The notes: generated by a model not told the origin, from the sequence alone. Positions 41,495-51,105 are shown, numbered from the stretch's first letter. The stretch: 64,000 nt of DNA from Solwaraspora sp. WMMD792 (GCF_029626105.1 NZ_JARUBH010000009.1:6510001-6574000), one strand, 5' to 3'. Made by a program: numbers and translations.

Positions 41495-43296
41495 TGACCA
41501 GCGCCACGCACACCCAGGAGCGTGCGGACGGCCGGGCCGACCGACCTGACGGGCCCGACCAGCCCGACGAGTCGCCGCCGGCCGGCACCGCTGGGGCGCC
41601 GGGGGACCGGCTACGCCAGCCGCCGGTCGACCGGCGGCGCTGGCTGGACCGGGACCGGCGGCGCTGGCTGGCCCGGACCGCCCTCGCCGTGACCCTGGCC
41701 GCTGGCGCCGCCGGGCAGATCGCGGTCTGGGCCGCCGGCAACTGGCTGTGGAACGACGAGACCGCCATCGCCATCAACCTGCGCCGCACCTTCCTCGAAC
41801 TGACCCGGGGGATGGAGTTCCAGCAGGTCGCCCCGGTCGGCTGGCTGTGGCTGGAAAAGACCCTGTGGTTGGCGTTCGGCGACGGCGAACGGGTGCTGCG
41901 GCTGCCGTCGCTGGCCGGCATGCTGGCCGTCCTGGCGCTGACCGCGATCATCACCCACCGGGTGGTCGGGCGGTGGGCGGCGGTCGCCGCGACCGTGCTG
42001 ATCGCCGCCGCGCCGATGATCCTGACCTACGTCGGCGAGCTCAAGCAGTACGCCGTCGAATCGGCGATCGCCCTGGCGGTACTGCTGCTCGGCGACCGGT
42101 ACCTGGCGTCGGTCGGCTCCCGCCAGGGCCGGTCCCGTTGGCTGATCCCGGTCGGCTGGGCGGCGGCCACCGGCGTCGCCGTCTTCGTCAGCCTGACCGC
42201 GGTGCTGGCCCTCGCCGGTGCCGTCGCCGGCATGACTCTGCTGCTCGCGCTGCGTCGCCGCTGGACCGACGCAGCGGTCCTGCTCGCCGGCTCCGCGCCG
42301 GCGGTCGCCTTCGCCGGCTACCTGATCCACCGCCGCCGCCGGTTCCCGTTCATGCCCGGCCAGTCCGACTATTTCGCCGACGGCACCCCGCCGGCCGGCT
42401 CCGGGCCGGTGGAGATCCTCGCCTGGCTGCCCCGGATGTGGTCCAGCTTCGTCACGGTGACCCTGGACTGGCGTCAACCGTTGCTGGTCCTGCTGCTGGT
42501 CGTGGCCGGCGTCGCCGTGCTGAGCTGGCGGCGCCGGTCGCTGTGGGCGGCGATGCTCGGCGGGACCCTGCTGGTGGCGGTGGCCGCCGCGGCGGCCCGG
42601 GGCCTGCCGCTCGCCGACCGGGTGGCGACCTGGCTGATCGCCCCGACGGTGATCCTGGTCGTCGCCGGCCTCGACGGCGGCGTACGGCTGGCTCTGCACG
42701 CCGGCACCGGTCTGACCTCGCGCGCCGGTACCGGGGTGCGGCGGGCCGGTCGGGTGGTGGTGGCGTCCCTGGCGTTGCTGCTGGCCGCCGCCGTGCTGCC
42801 GGTGATCGCCCACCCGGCGGCCGTCGCGGCGTACCGGCAGGTGGCCGACCCACGGATGAAGGACGCCGGCCCCGCCGCGCTCGCCGACGTGGCCGCCCGG
42901 GCCCGACCCGGCGACGTCGTTCTCTTCTACTGGTTCAGCTACCGGATGGTGGTCTGGTACGGGCCGCAGCACGACCTGGCACCGCGTACCGTCCGGCTGT
43001 ACCCGTCCGATCACGACAAATGCGACCCGCAGGCGTTCGGCGAATGGCTCGGTGACGCCGACCGGGTCTGGTACGTGCACGGCCGCAACCTCAGCGGCGA
43101 GCCGGCCGACTACCCGACCCGGGTCGCCGCCGAGCTCGCCGAGCTCGGCACCGTCGTGGAGATCCGTGACTTCCCCGCCGACCGCTGGTCGACGTCCACC
43201 GCGGCCTGGGTGCTGGTCGACCTGACCGCCGGCCCGGACCCGCAGCCGCCGGCCGTCGAATCGGATCCCGGGTACGCCTGCCTCGGCCGCTGGTGA
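41494..43296 (+). CDS. Polytopic GT-C fold glycosyltransferase-like protein inside the nuo operon
   Basis: A 600-residue protein starting with the ATG of TGATG at the end of nuoH. An Asp/Pro/Arg-rich cytoplasmic tail of about 60 residues is followed by about nine to eleven membrane helices. After the first helix NWLWNDETAIAINLRRTFLE contains the acidic Asp-Glu pair expected at the lipid-linked donor site of GT-C enzymes, and LRLPSLAGMLAVL and TYVGELKQYAVES are like other actinobacterial mannosyltransferase relatives. The last 140 residues are extracytoplasmic. GT-C enzymes transfer sugars from polyprenyl phosphates outside the membrane. Its role in a complex I operon is unexplained. Confidence 0.8.
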   Translation: MTSATHTQERADGRADRPDGPDQPDESPPAGTAGAPGDRLRQPPVDRRRWLDRDRRRWLARTALAVTLAAGAAGQIAVWAAGNWLWNDETAIAINLRRTFLELTRGMEFQQVAPVGWLWLEKTLWLAFGDGERVLRLPSLAGMLAVLALTAIITHRVVGRWAAVAATVLIAAAPMILTYVGELKQYAVESAIALAVLLLGDRYLASVGSRQGRSRWLIPVGWAAATGVAVFVSLTAVLALAGAVAGMTLLLALRRRWTDAAVLLAGSAPAVAFAGYLIHRRRRFPFMPGQSDYFADGTPPAGSGPVEILAWLPRMWSSFVTVTLDWRQPLLVLLLVVAGVAVLSWRRRSLWAAMLGGTLLVAVAAAAARGLPLADRVATWLIAPTVILVVAGLDGGVRLALHAGTGLTSRAGTGVRRAGRVVVASLALLLAAAVLPVIAHPAAVAAYRQVADPRMKDAGPAALADVAARARPGDVVLFYWFSYRMVVWYGPQHDLAPRTVRLYPSDHDKCDPQAFGEWLGDADRVWYVHGRNLSGEPADYPTRVAAELAELGTVVEIRDFPADRWSTSTAAWVLVDLTAGPDPQPPAVESDPGYACLGRW

Positions 43297-43422
43297 CAGC
43301 GTGGCAATCGGCGACGGAGACCGGAGACAGCGGAGATCGAAGGCAACGGAGATCAGGTGCTCGCGTGCCCGGCACGGATTCGGCAGGATGAGGCGCATGG
43401 ACCGACGCGGCGGACGACCGGC

Positions 43423-44034
43423 ATGAGCGGCGAGGAGCACGACACCGGACACAGCGGCACCGGACACGGTGGTGCCGGGCACAGCGAGAGCGGGCACCGT
43501 GGCGGGCACGGCGAAGGGCTGCTGAAAGGCCTGGCGACGACCTTCAAGACGATGGTCTCCCCGGCCCACACCCAGCAGTACCCGGACGTCGCCCCCGACC
43601 TGCCGCCCCGCTCCCGTGGGGTCATCGCGCTGCTGGCCGAGAACTGCACGGTCTGCATGCTCTGCGCCCGCGAATGCCCCGACTGGTGCATCTACATCGA
43701 CTCGCACAAGGAGGAGGTGCAGGTGCCGGGGGCGGCACGGGCCCGGCAGCGCAACGTCCTCGACCGGTTCGACATCGACTTCTCGCTCTGCATGTACTGC
43801 GGCATCTGCGTCGAGGTCTGCCCGTTCGACGCGCTCTACTGGTCGCCCGAGTTCGAGTACGCCGAGTACGACATCCGGAACCTGCTGCACGACAAGGAAC
43901 ACCTCGGCGAGTGGATGGCGAGCGTACCGCCGCCGCCGGCGCACGACCCGAACGGCGAACCGGCCAAAGAGGAGACCGCCGCCGTCCGCAAGGCCGCCGC
44001 GCCCGGTCGGCCCGCCCGCGGGGCGACCGCGTGA
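43423..44034 (+). CDS. nuoI: NADH-quinone oxidoreductase subunit I with His-rich N-terminus
   Basis: A 203-residue ferredoxin-type subunit. Two 4Fe-4S motifs, [12 protein letters not shown] and [12 protein letters not shown], carry clusters N6a and N6b between NuoG and NuoB. The first 32 residues contain six histidines in [20 protein letters not shown], a feature absent from usual NuoI. The ATG at 43423 lacks a good ribosome-binding site and overlaps a nine-codon frame (43397-43426) by ATGA, so it may be reached by re-initiation. The GTG of nuoJ overlaps its stop. Clusters N6a/b need NuoG for electron input in standard complex I, which is missing here. Confidence 0.93.
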   Translation: MSGEEHDTGHSGTGHGGAGHSESGHRGGHGEGLLKGLATTFKTMVSPAHTQQYPDVAPDLPPRSRGVIALLAENCTVCMLCARECPDWCIYIDSHKEEVQVPGAARARQRNVLDRFDIDFSLCMYCGICVEVCPFDALYWSPEFEYAEYDIRNLLHDKEHLGEWMASVPPPPAHDPNGEPAKEETAAVRKAAAPGRPARGATA

Positions 44035-44597
44035 CCGGTACGGACATGCTGCTGCTCGCCCTCGGCGCGGTCGCCGTCGGCGCAGCCGCTCTGGTGGTGA
44101 CCACCCGGCACATCGTCCGCGCCGGGCTGTACCTGGTCGGCTGCCTCGGTGCCGTCGCCGGCCTGTACCTGGTGCTCACCGCCGAACTGGTCGCCTGGGT
44201 GCAGGTGCTGATCTACGTCGGCGCGGTCGTGGTGCTGCTGCTGTTCGCGGTGATGCTCACCCGCGCCCCGATCGGTGCCGCCACCGACCTGGACCGGCCC
44301 GGCTGGCCGGCCGCGCTGATCGGCGGCGGGGCCGGGCTGGGGCTGGCCGCACTGTTCGTCGACGCGTACCGCTGGTCGCGCGTCGACCTGCCGGACGCCG
44401 GCACCGCCGACCGGCTCGGCACGGCCGTCTTCGGCAGCTGGGTATTGCCGTTCGAGGTGCTGTCGGTGCTGCTGCTGTCCGCGCTGATCGGCGCGATCGT
44501 GCTGTCCCGCCCCGACGTCGGCGCGCAGCCCGAGCCGGCTGAGCGGCCCGAGCAGGCCGGGCAGCCTGAGTGGACTGAGCCGGGCGGGCGCGGCTGA
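44031..44597 (+). CDS. nuoJ: NADH-quinone oxidoreductase subunit J
   Basis: A 188-residue protein with five predicted membrane helices. [40 protein letters not shown] and the pi-bulge helix region are the family signatures; a Pro/Glu-rich tail ends the protein. NuoJ lines the E-channel between NuoH and the antiporter subunits. The GTG start overlaps the nuoI stop by 4 bp (GTGA), and its TGA shares a base with the ATG of nuoK. Confidence 0.94.
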   Translation: MTGTDMLLLALGAVAVGAAALVVTTRHIVRAGLYLVGCLGAVAGLYLVLTAELVAWVQVLIYVGAVVVLLLFAVMLTRAPIGAATDLDRPGWPAALIGGGAGLGLAALFVDAYRWSRVDLPDAGTADRLGTAVFGSWVLPFEVLSVLLLSALIGAIVLSRPDVGAQPEPAERPEQAGQPEWTEPGGRG

Positions 44598-44992
44598 TGC
44601 GCCCGGTCATCCCGTACCTCGTCGCCGCCGCGCTGTTCGGGCTCGGCCTGTACGGCGTGCTGCGCCGCCGCAACGCCGTCCTGCTGCTGATGTCGGTCGA
44701 GCTGATGCTCAACGCCGTCAACCTGATCCTGGTCACCGCCGACACCACGGTGCGCGCTGCGTTGCCGTACACCGGGCAGACGTTCGCCCTGTTCATCATC
44801 GTGATCGCCGCCGCCGAGGTGGGTGTCGGGCTGGCCATCGTGCTGCACCTGTACCGGCTGCGGGCCAGCGTCATCGTCGACGACGTGCCGCTCGGCGACG
44901 ATGCGGACGGGCCGCTCGACGCAGACCCGCCGGCCGACGACGCTGCCGTGCAGGTCGACAGCGTCGCCGAGCGGCAGGAGGTGACCCGGTGA
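44597..44992 (+). CDS. nuoK: NADH-quinone oxidoreductase subunit K
   Basis: A 131-residue protein with three membrane helices. The proton-path glutamates are in MSVELMLNAVNL (Glu about 34) and IAAAEVGVGLAIV (Glu about 70). A C-terminal Asp/Ala-rich extension of about 35 residues goes beyond the usual 100-residue length. It overlaps nuoJ by one base and nuoL by 4 bp. Confidence 0.95.
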   Translation: MRPVIPYLVAAALFGLGLYGVLRRRNAVLLLMSVELMLNAVNLILVTADTTVRAALPYTGQTFALFIIVIAAAEVGVGLAIVLHLYRLRASVIVDDVPLGDDADGPLDADPPADDAAVQVDSVAERQEVTR

Positions 44993-46881
44993 CCGGGGCG
45001 ACCCTGGGCCACCTGCTGCCCGCCGTACCGTTCGCGGCCGCGCTGGCCGGCCTGCTGGTCAGCCTGCGGCCCGACCCGCTGTCCGCCACCCGACGGCGGG
45101 TCGCCGCCGGGCTCGGCATCGGCGGCGCCGCCGCCGCGCTGGTCACCGCCGTCGCGCTGCTGGCCAGCGGGGCACCGAACGTCGAGCAGTCCCGGCCGTG
45201 GGTCGACGTCGGCGGGCTGGCGGTCACCTTCGGCGTACGGCTGGACGGCCCCGCCGCCCTGGTCGCCGTCGCGGTCGGCGCGGTCGCGCTCGCCGTACAG
45301 CTGTACTCCGTCGCCTACCTCGCCGACGACGACCGCTACCCGGCGTACGCCGCCCAGGTCAGCCTGTTCACCGCCGCGATGCTGCTGGTCGTCGTCGCCG
45401 GTGACCTGATCATGCTGCTGGTCGGCTGGGAGGTGATGGGCGCCTGCTCGTACCTGCTGATCGCACACGACCGGCGGCTGCCCGAGGCACCGGCGGCGGC
45501 CATGAAGGCGTTCCTGGTCACCCGGGTCGGCGACGTCGGATTCCTGCTCGGCATCGCGGTCCTCGGCATCGGCGCCGGCAGCTTCCGGATCGCCGAGGTG
45601 CTCGCCCACGACTACCCGCCGGCCACGGTCACCACTGCGGCGCTGCTGCTGCTCGCCGGAGTGGCCGGCAAGAGCGCCCAGTTCCCGCTGCACACCTGGC
45701 TGCCCGACGCGATGGCCGGCCCGACGCCGATCTCCGCGCTCATCCACGCCGCCACCATGGTCGCCGCCGGGGTGTACGTGGTGACCCGGCTCTACCCGGT
45801 CTTCGTCGCCGCCCCGGCCGCGCTGATACTGCTCGGCGTGCTCGGCGTCGTCACCCTGCTGCTCGGCGCGTTCGCGGCCACCGCCGCCGACGACATCAAG
45901 CGGGTACTGGCCTGGTCGACCGTGTCCCAGCTGGGCTACATGACCGGCGCGTTGGCCGTCGGCTCACCACCGGCCGCCCTGTTCCACCTGCTCACCCACG
46001 CCGCGTTCAAGGCGCTGCTGTTCCTCGCCGCCGGCTGCGTGATCCACGCCGTCGGCAGCAACCTGATGTCGGCGATGGGCGGGCTGCGCCGGCCGATGCC
46101 GGTCACCTTCGCCGCCACCGCCGTCGGGCTCGGCGCGCTCGCCGGGCTGCCGCCGCTGGCCGGCTTCTGGAGCAAGGAGAGCGTGCTGTACGCGGCCGCC
46201 GAAGCCGCCCGCCACCCGGGCGACGGGCCGGTGCCGGCGTGGCTGGGCTGGCTGGTCTGGACCGCCGGTCTCGTCGGGGTTGCGGTCACCGCCTGGTACG
46301 CCACCCGGCTGCTGCTGCGCACCTTCCTCGGGCCGTCCCGGGTGCCCGCCGACACCCACCCGCACGACCCACCGGCGCTGATGCGCTGGCCGGTGCTGGC
46401 GCTGGCCGTGCCGGCCGGGCTGCTCGGCCTGGCCGCGTTCAGCCCCACCTTCACCGGCTGGCTCGGCTCCCCGCCGGGCGGACTGGTCCACTTCGGCCCC
46501 GACCTGGTGCTGCCGGTGCTGCTGCTGGCCGTCGGCGTCGGCGCGGCGGTGTGGCTGCACCGACGTGACCCGGCCGCCGACCCGGCGCGGGTGCTCGGCC
46601 CGCTGCGGCCGGCGTTCGCGGCGGCGTTCTGGCTCGACGCGGTGCAGCGGGCCGTCGTGGTCCGCCCGGTGGCGGCGCTCGCCGCCGCGGCCCGGGTCGG
46701 CGACGAATCCGGCGTGGACGGCGCGGTCACCGGCACCGGCCGGGCGGTGACCGGGCTGGGCGACTGGCTGCGCCGCCGGCACGCCGCCCCGCTGCCCCGG
46801 GCGGTCACCATGGTCCTCGCCGGCGTACTGCTGATCGGGTTGGCGACCGCGGCCGCCGCCGCCCTGGGGAGCGCGGGATGA
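44989..46881 (+). CDS. nuoL: NADH-quinone oxidoreductase subunit L
   Basis: A 630-residue antiporter-like subunit with about 15 membrane helices. Markers include LVGWEVMGACSYLLI (the TM5 glutamate), KSAQFPLHTWLPDAMAGPTP, SALIHAATMVAAGVY and the TM8-12 lysine-bearing segments such as DDIKRVLAWSTVSQLGYM and AFKALLFLAAGCVIHAV. A charged C-terminal part corresponds to the lateral helix, here with a long linker before a last helix. NuoL is the distal proton pump. The GTG start overlaps nuoK by 4 bp. Confidence 0.96.
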   Translation: MTGATLGHLLPAVPFAAALAGLLVSLRPDPLSATRRRVAAGLGIGGAAAALVTAVALLASGAPNVEQSRPWVDVGGLAVTFGVRLDGPAALVAVAVGAVALAVQLYSVAYLADDDRYPAYAAQVSLFTAAMLLVVVAGDLIMLLVGWEVMGACSYLLIAHDRRLPEAPAAAMKAFLVTRVGDVGFLLGIAVLGIGAGSFRIAEVLAHDYPPATVTTAALLLLAGVAGKSAQFPLHTWLPDAMAGPTPISALIHAATMVAAGVYVVTRLYPVFVAAPAALILLGVLGVVTLLLGAFAATAADDIKRVLAWSTVSQLGYMTGALAVGSPPAALFHLLTHAAFKALLFLAAGCVIHAVGSNLMSAMGGLRRPMPVTFAATAVGLGALAGLPPLAGFWSKESVLYAAAEAARHPGDGPVPAWLGWLVWTAGLVGVAVTAWYATRLLLRTFLGPSRVPADTHPHDPPALMRWPVLALAVPAGLLGLAAFSPTFTGWLGSPPGGLVHFGPDLVLPVLLLAVGVGAAVWLHRRDPAADPARVLGPLRPAFAAAFWLDAVQRAVVVRPVAALAAAARVGDESGVDGAVTGTGRAVTGLGDWLRRRHAAPLPRAVTMVLAGVLLIGLATAAAAALGSAG

Positions 46882-46897
46882 GCGGGGGCAGCCGACG

Positions 46898-48463
46898 ATG
46901 ACGTACGCCGACGACGGGTGGACCGTCGGGCAGTTCGCCCTGCTGGCTGTGCTGGTCGTGCCGGCGCTCGGCGCGCTGCTGCTCGCCCTGCCGGTCGGCG
47001 GCGACCGGGCCGGCCGGATCACCGGCACCGTCTTCGCGGCGGTGACGTTCCTGGTCAGCCTGCCGTTGCTGCGCGACCCGACCGGGGTCGGCTGGTTCGC
47101 GTACGGTCCGCCGCTGGACGACCCGTCGGGCGTGCTGCCCTGGCATCAGCTCGACCTGCCCTGGGTGCCCGCCCTGGACCTGCGGTTCCACCTCGGTGTC
47201 GACGGCATCTCGTACCCGCTGGTGCTGCTCACCACCGGGCTGACCCTGCTGTGCTGCGCGTACACCGTCTGGCGCGCCCCGCATTCCCGCAACGGGCGGG
47301 CGTTGGTCGCGTTGCTGCTGGTCGTCGAGGTCGGCATCGTCGGCACCTTCCTCGCCCTCGACCTGGTGCTGTTCTTCGTCTTCTTCGAGGTAGTGCTGCT
47401 GCCGATGTACGCGATCATCGCCGGCTGGGGCGGCACCACAGGGCAGGCCGACACCGCGCACCGGCGGGCGGCGACCAAGTTCGCCATCTACACCCTGGCC
47501 GGGTCGGTGCTGCTGCTGGTCGGCGTGGTGACCGTGACGACCGCCGCCGGCACCGCCGACCTGACCGTGCTCACCGGCGGCGACGGACTCGGCCGGGGCA
47601 CCCAGCTTTTCGCGTTCACGCTGCTGGCGCTGGCCTTCGCGGTCAAGGCGCCGCTGTGGCCGCTGCACAGCTGGCTGCCCGACGCGCACAGCCAGGCGCC
47701 CACCGTCGGCAGCGTGATCCTCGCCGGGGTGCTGCTCAAAATGGGCACGTACGGGCTGATCCGGGTCGCCGTCGGCGTCGCCCCCGAAGGAGCCCGCTGG
47801 GCCGCCCCGGTGCTCGGCACCCTCGCCGTCGCCGCGATCATCATCGGCTCCCTGGTGTGCCTGGCGCAGACCGAGCTGAAACGGCTGATCGCCTACTCCA
47901 GCGTCGGACACATGGGGTTCGTGCTGCTCGGCATCGCCACGCTGAGCGCCACCGGCATCCAGGCCGCGCTGATCGGCAACGTCGCCCACGGCGTCATCAC
48001 CGGCCTGCTGTTCTTCCTCGCCGGGGCGGTCAAGGACCGCTACCACACCGGCGAGCTGGCCGCGCTCGGCGGACTGCGGGAACGCTCCCCGGCGCTGTCC
48101 GGGCTGCTCGGCTACGCGGCGATCGCCTCCCTCGGCCTGCCCGGCCTGGCCGGCTTCTGGGGCGAGGCGTTCGCCGTCGTCGCCGCCTGGCAGCGCGGTG
48201 GGGCACTGTGGACGACGCTGGCCGTGGCGGCGGCGGTCGGGGCGGCGCTGACCGCCGCGTACCTGCTGCGGATGCTGCGCCGGGTCACCCACGGCCCGGC
48301 CGGGCCGGCGGTCCGGGCCACGCCCACCCCGGCGATCAGCCGCCCCGAGGCGCTGGCCTGGGCGCCGCTGGTGCTGCTGGCGCTGGCCATCGGGCTGGTG
48401 CCGGCGCTGGTGCTCGGCGTCGCCGAGTCACCGGTCACGATCCTGCTGGAGGTGATCCGGTGA
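46898..48463 (+). CDS. nuoM: NADH-quinone oxidoreductase subunit M
   Basis: A 521-residue antiporter-like subunit with about 14 membrane helices. Signatures: FFVFFEVVLLPMYAIIAGWG (TM5 glutamate), FAVKAPLWPLHSWLPDAHSQ, APTVGSVILAGVLLKMGTYG and TELKRLIAYSSVGHMGFVLL. These are full pumping-subunit motifs, so the membrane arm is probably functional. It begins 16 bp after nuoL and ends with a 4-bp overlap onto nuoN. Confidence 0.96.
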   Translation: MTYADDGWTVGQFALLAVLVVPALGALLLALPVGGDRAGRITGTVFAAVTFLVSLPLLRDPTGVGWFAYGPPLDDPSGVLPWHQLDLPWVPALDLRFHLGVDGISYPLVLLTTGLTLLCCAYTVWRAPHSRNGRALVALLLVVEVGIVGTFLALDLVLFFVFFEVVLLPMYAIIAGWGGTTGQADTAHRRAATKFAIYTLAGSVLLLVGVVTVTTAAGTADLTVLTGGDGLGRGTQLFAFTLLALAFAVKAPLWPLHSWLPDAHSQAPTVGSVILAGVLLKMGTYGLIRVAVGVAPEGARWAAPVLGTLAVAAIIIGSLVCLAQTELKRLIAYSSVGHMGFVLLGIATLSATGIQAALIGNVAHGVITGLLFFLAGAVKDRYHTGELAALGGLRERSPALSGLLGYAAIASLGLPGLAGFWGEAFAVVAAWQRGGALWTTLAVAAAVGAALTAAYLLRMLRRVTHGPAGPAVRATPTPAISRPEALAWAPLVLLALAIGLVPALVLGVAESPVTILLEVIR

Positions 48464-50058
48464 CCGACGGGAGCGCCGCACAGACAATCGACCACCTGGC
48501 GCTGCTGCCGGCGTACCTGGCGGCGGCGACGGCGGTCGCGGTGCTGCTGGCCGACCTGTTCGTCGGCCGGCGGGCGGTCACCGGGGCGACGGCGGTCGCT
48601 GGCGCCGCCGGGGTCGGCCTCGCCGCGCTGGTGGCGCTGGCGCATCCGGCGCGGGCCACGTTCTGCGGTACGCCGTCCGGCGTACCCACCGAGGGCGGAC
48701 TGCCCGACGGCGGGCTCGTCGACGGCGGGTTCGCCTGCTCGTACGTCGCCGACGGCCGGGCCGCCCTGGTCGCGCTGCTGTTCGCGGCGCTCACCGCCGG
48801 CGTGCTCGCGCTGTCCGCGCCGCTGCTGACCTCTGGTGCGGTGCCGGCTGGCGAGTACTGCTTCCTGCTGGCCTGCTCGATGACCGGCGGGGTGGTGCTC
48901 GGCGCCGCCGGGGACCTGATCACCCTGGTCGTGGCGGTGGAGACGCTCACCCTGCCGCTGTACATCCTGGTCGGGCTGCGCCGGCAGCGGGCCGCCTCGG
49001 CCGAGTCGGCGGTGAGCTTCTTCGTGGTCAGCGTGGTGTCCACGGCGGTGGCGCTGCTCGGCGTGGCGTTGCTGTACGCCGCGTACGGCGCGGTGCACCT
49101 CGACCTGCTCGCCGGCGCCAGCGGCCTCGCCGAGCCGGCCGGTACGGTCGCCGGCGGCTCGGCCGACGGGCAGGCCCGGCTGGCCCGGGTCGGTGTGGTG
49201 CTGCTGCTGACCGGCCTGGCGTTCAAGGTGGCGGCGGTGCCGCTGCACGCCTGGGCGCCGAAGACCTACGACGGCGCGCCGCTGCCGGTCGCCGCGTACC
49301 TGTCGACCGCGTCGAAGCTCGGCGGCGTGGTGGCGATCGTCGCGGTGGTCACCGAAGGGCTCACCCCGCAGCTGGCCGCGTCCGGGCCGGTGCTGGCGGT
49401 GCTGGCGGTGGCGACCATGACGGTCGGCAACCTGGTCGCACTGCGGCAGCGGCGGATGGTGCGCCTGCTGGCCTGGTCGTCGATCGCGCAGGCCGGGTAC
49501 ATCCTGGTGCCGCTGGCGGCGGCCGCCGGGGTGGCCGGGCGGGGCGCCGAGGAGCAGGCGGTGGCCGTCGCAGCGGTCTTCGCGTACACCGTCTTCTTCG
49601 TGTTGTTGGAGCTGGCCGCCTTCGCGGCGGTGGTGGCGTTGCGGCCGGCGGCCGGCGACGGCGGTCCGATCGCCGCGTATGCGGGCGCGGCCCGCCGTCG
49701 GCCGTGGGTCGGTGCGGCGCTGACGCTGGCGTTGATCGGGCTGGCCGGTCTGCCGCCGGGACTGGCCGGGTTGTTCGCCAAGGTGGCGGTGGTCCGGTCG
49801 CTGCTGGCCGGCGGGGCCGGCGGGCTGGCGTTGGTGGTCGCCGCCAATGCGGTCCTCGGCCTGGTCTACTACCTGCGGGTCAGCGCCACGCTGTACGCCC
49901 GGGAGCCGGCGCCGGAGCCGGAGCCGACGCCGCCGTCGCCGTCGGCACCTGGTGGCGCGGTGGCGTGGCCGGTGGTGGCGACGCTCGCCGTCGCGACCGT
50001 TCTGGCGGTCTTGCTCGGGTTTGCACCACAGGTGGTCTTTGACGTCGTTGCGGGCTGA
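48460..50058 (+). CDS. nuoN: NADH-quinone oxidoreductase subunit N
   Basis: A 532-residue antiporter-like subunit starting with GTG 48460 inside the stop of nuoM. VVAVETLTLPLYILVGLRRQ, FKVAAVPLHAWAPKTYDGAP, STASKLGGVVAIVAVV and MVRLLAWSSIAQAGYILVPL are the family signatures with the TM5 glutamate and key lysines. A loop near residue 60-85 (GTPSGVPTEGGLPDGG) is Gly/Pro-rich and longer than in E. coli. It closes the operon; htpX follows after 143 bp. Confidence 0.95.
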   Translation: MTDGSAAQTIDHLALLPAYLAAATAVAVLLADLFVGRRAVTGATAVAGAAGVGLAALVALAHPARATFCGTPSGVPTEGGLPDGGLVDGGFACSYVADGRAALVALLFAALTAGVLALSAPLLTSGAVPAGEYCFLLACSMTGGVVLGAAGDLITLVVAVETLTLPLYILVGLRRQRAASAESAVSFFVVSVVSTAVALLGVALLYAAYGAVHLDLLAGASGLAEPAGTVAGGSADGQARLARVGVVLLLTGLAFKVAAVPLHAWAPKTYDGAPLPVAAYLSTASKLGGVVAIVAVVTEGLTPQLAASGPVLAVLAVATMTVGNLVALRQRRMVRLLAWSSIAQAGYILVPLAAAAGVAGRGAEEQAVAVAAVFAYTVFFVLLELAAFAAVVALRPAAGDGGPIAAYAGAARRRPWVGAALTLALIGLAGLPPGLAGLFAKVAVVRSLLAGGAGGLALVVAANAVLGLVYYLRVSATLYAREPAPEPEPTPPSPSAPGGAVAWPVVATLAVATVLAVLLGFAPQVVFDVVAG

Positions 50059-50201
50059 GCGCGAGTTCCTGCCTGAGTGAAACATGCCCGCCAGGTCTTG
50101 ATTGACAGCCAACTCTCAGCTATTGCGGGATGCGCAGTGGGTACGTGAGCGTTGCACCTGCCGTGGGGTCCTCCAGATGACCCGGTGGAGAGGGAGTGAA
50201 C

Positions 50202-51089
50202 GTGCACAGCCACCACAACGGTCTCAAGACGGCAGCCCTGCTCGGCCTGCTCACCGCCATGATCCTCGGCGTTGGCTACTGGTTCGGCGGCAGCGGCGGC
50301 CTGATCATCGCCGTCGGAGTTTCGCTGGCGATGAACGCCGGCACCTACTTCTGGTCCGACAAGATCGCGCTGCGCTCGATGCGGGCCCAGCCGGTCAGCG
50401 AAGCGGAGTTCCCGGCGCTGCATCAGATGGTCCGGGAGTTGGCCGCCGAGGCCGGGCAGCCGATGCCCCGGCTCTACGTCAGCCCGACCATGCAGCCCAA
50501 CGCGTTCGCGACCGGGCGTAACCCGGCCAACGCGGCGGTCTGCGTCACCCAGGGGATCGTGCAGATCCTCGACTACCGCGAACTGCGCGGGGTGATCGGG
50601 CACGAACTGTCCCACGTCTACAACCGGGACATCCTGATCTCCAGCGTCGCGGCGTCGCTCGCCGGCATCGTCACCATGCTGGCCCACCTCGCCTGGTTCC
50701 TGCCGTTCGGCGGCGGGGACGACGACGAGGGCGCCAACCCGGCGGCGCTGCTCGCCATGCTGATCCTCGGCCCGCTGGCCGCGTCGATCATCCAGCTGGC
50801 GATCAGCCGTAACCGCGAGTACCAGGCGGACGCGTCCGGTGCCGCGCTGACCCGCGACCCGCTCGCACTGGCCAGCGCGCTACGCAAGATCCACATGGGT
50901 ACGCAGCGCATGCCGCTGCCGGCCGAGGGTCAGCTGGCCAGCTCGGCCCACCTGATGATCGACAACCCGCTGCGTAAGGGCGGGTTCGCCGCGCTGTTCT
51001 CCACCCACCCGCCGATGGAGGAGCGGGTGGCCCGGCTGGAGCAGCTGGCGTACGCCGGTGCCGGCGGCCCGGTGCAACGCCGGTTGTAG
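50202..51089 (+). CDS. htpX: M48 family metalloprotease HtpX
   Basis: A 295-residue membrane zinc protease. HELSHVYNRD (134-143) gives the zinc site, and NREYQADASGA supplies the third ligand. Two N-terminal membrane helices and a hydrophobic pair after the zinc motif (LAGIVTMLAHLAWFLPFGGG and LAMLILGPLAASIIQLAI) match the HtpX layout. HtpX degrades damaged membrane proteins at the cytoplasmic face. I chose GTG 50202, since GGGAG lies 5 nt upstream; a GTG at 50196 overlaps that site. A TTGACA box at 50102-50107 may be its -35. Confidence 0.95.
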   Translation: MHSHHNGLKTAALLGLLTAMILGVGYWFGGSGGLIIAVGVSLAMNAGTYFWSDKIALRSMRAQPVSEAEFPALHQMVRELAAEAGQPMPRLYVSPTMQPNAFATGRNPANAAVCVTQGIVQILDYRELRGVIGHELSHVYNRDILISSVAASLAGIVTMLAHLAWFLPFGGGDDDEGANPAALLAMLILGPLAASIIQLAISRNREYQADASGAALTRDPLALASALRKIHMGTQRMPLPAEGQLASSAHLMIDNPLRKGGFAALFSTHPPMEERVARLEQLAYAGAGGPVQRRL

Positions 51090-51105
51090 ATACGCCTGTG
51101 TGAGC

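Noticed and set aside
46918-48459. A 1046-residue frame that would fuse an upstream segment to NuoN
   Set aside because: The first 514 codons are an Arg/Ala-rich shadow of nuoM; NuoN begins at GTG 48460 with normal length.
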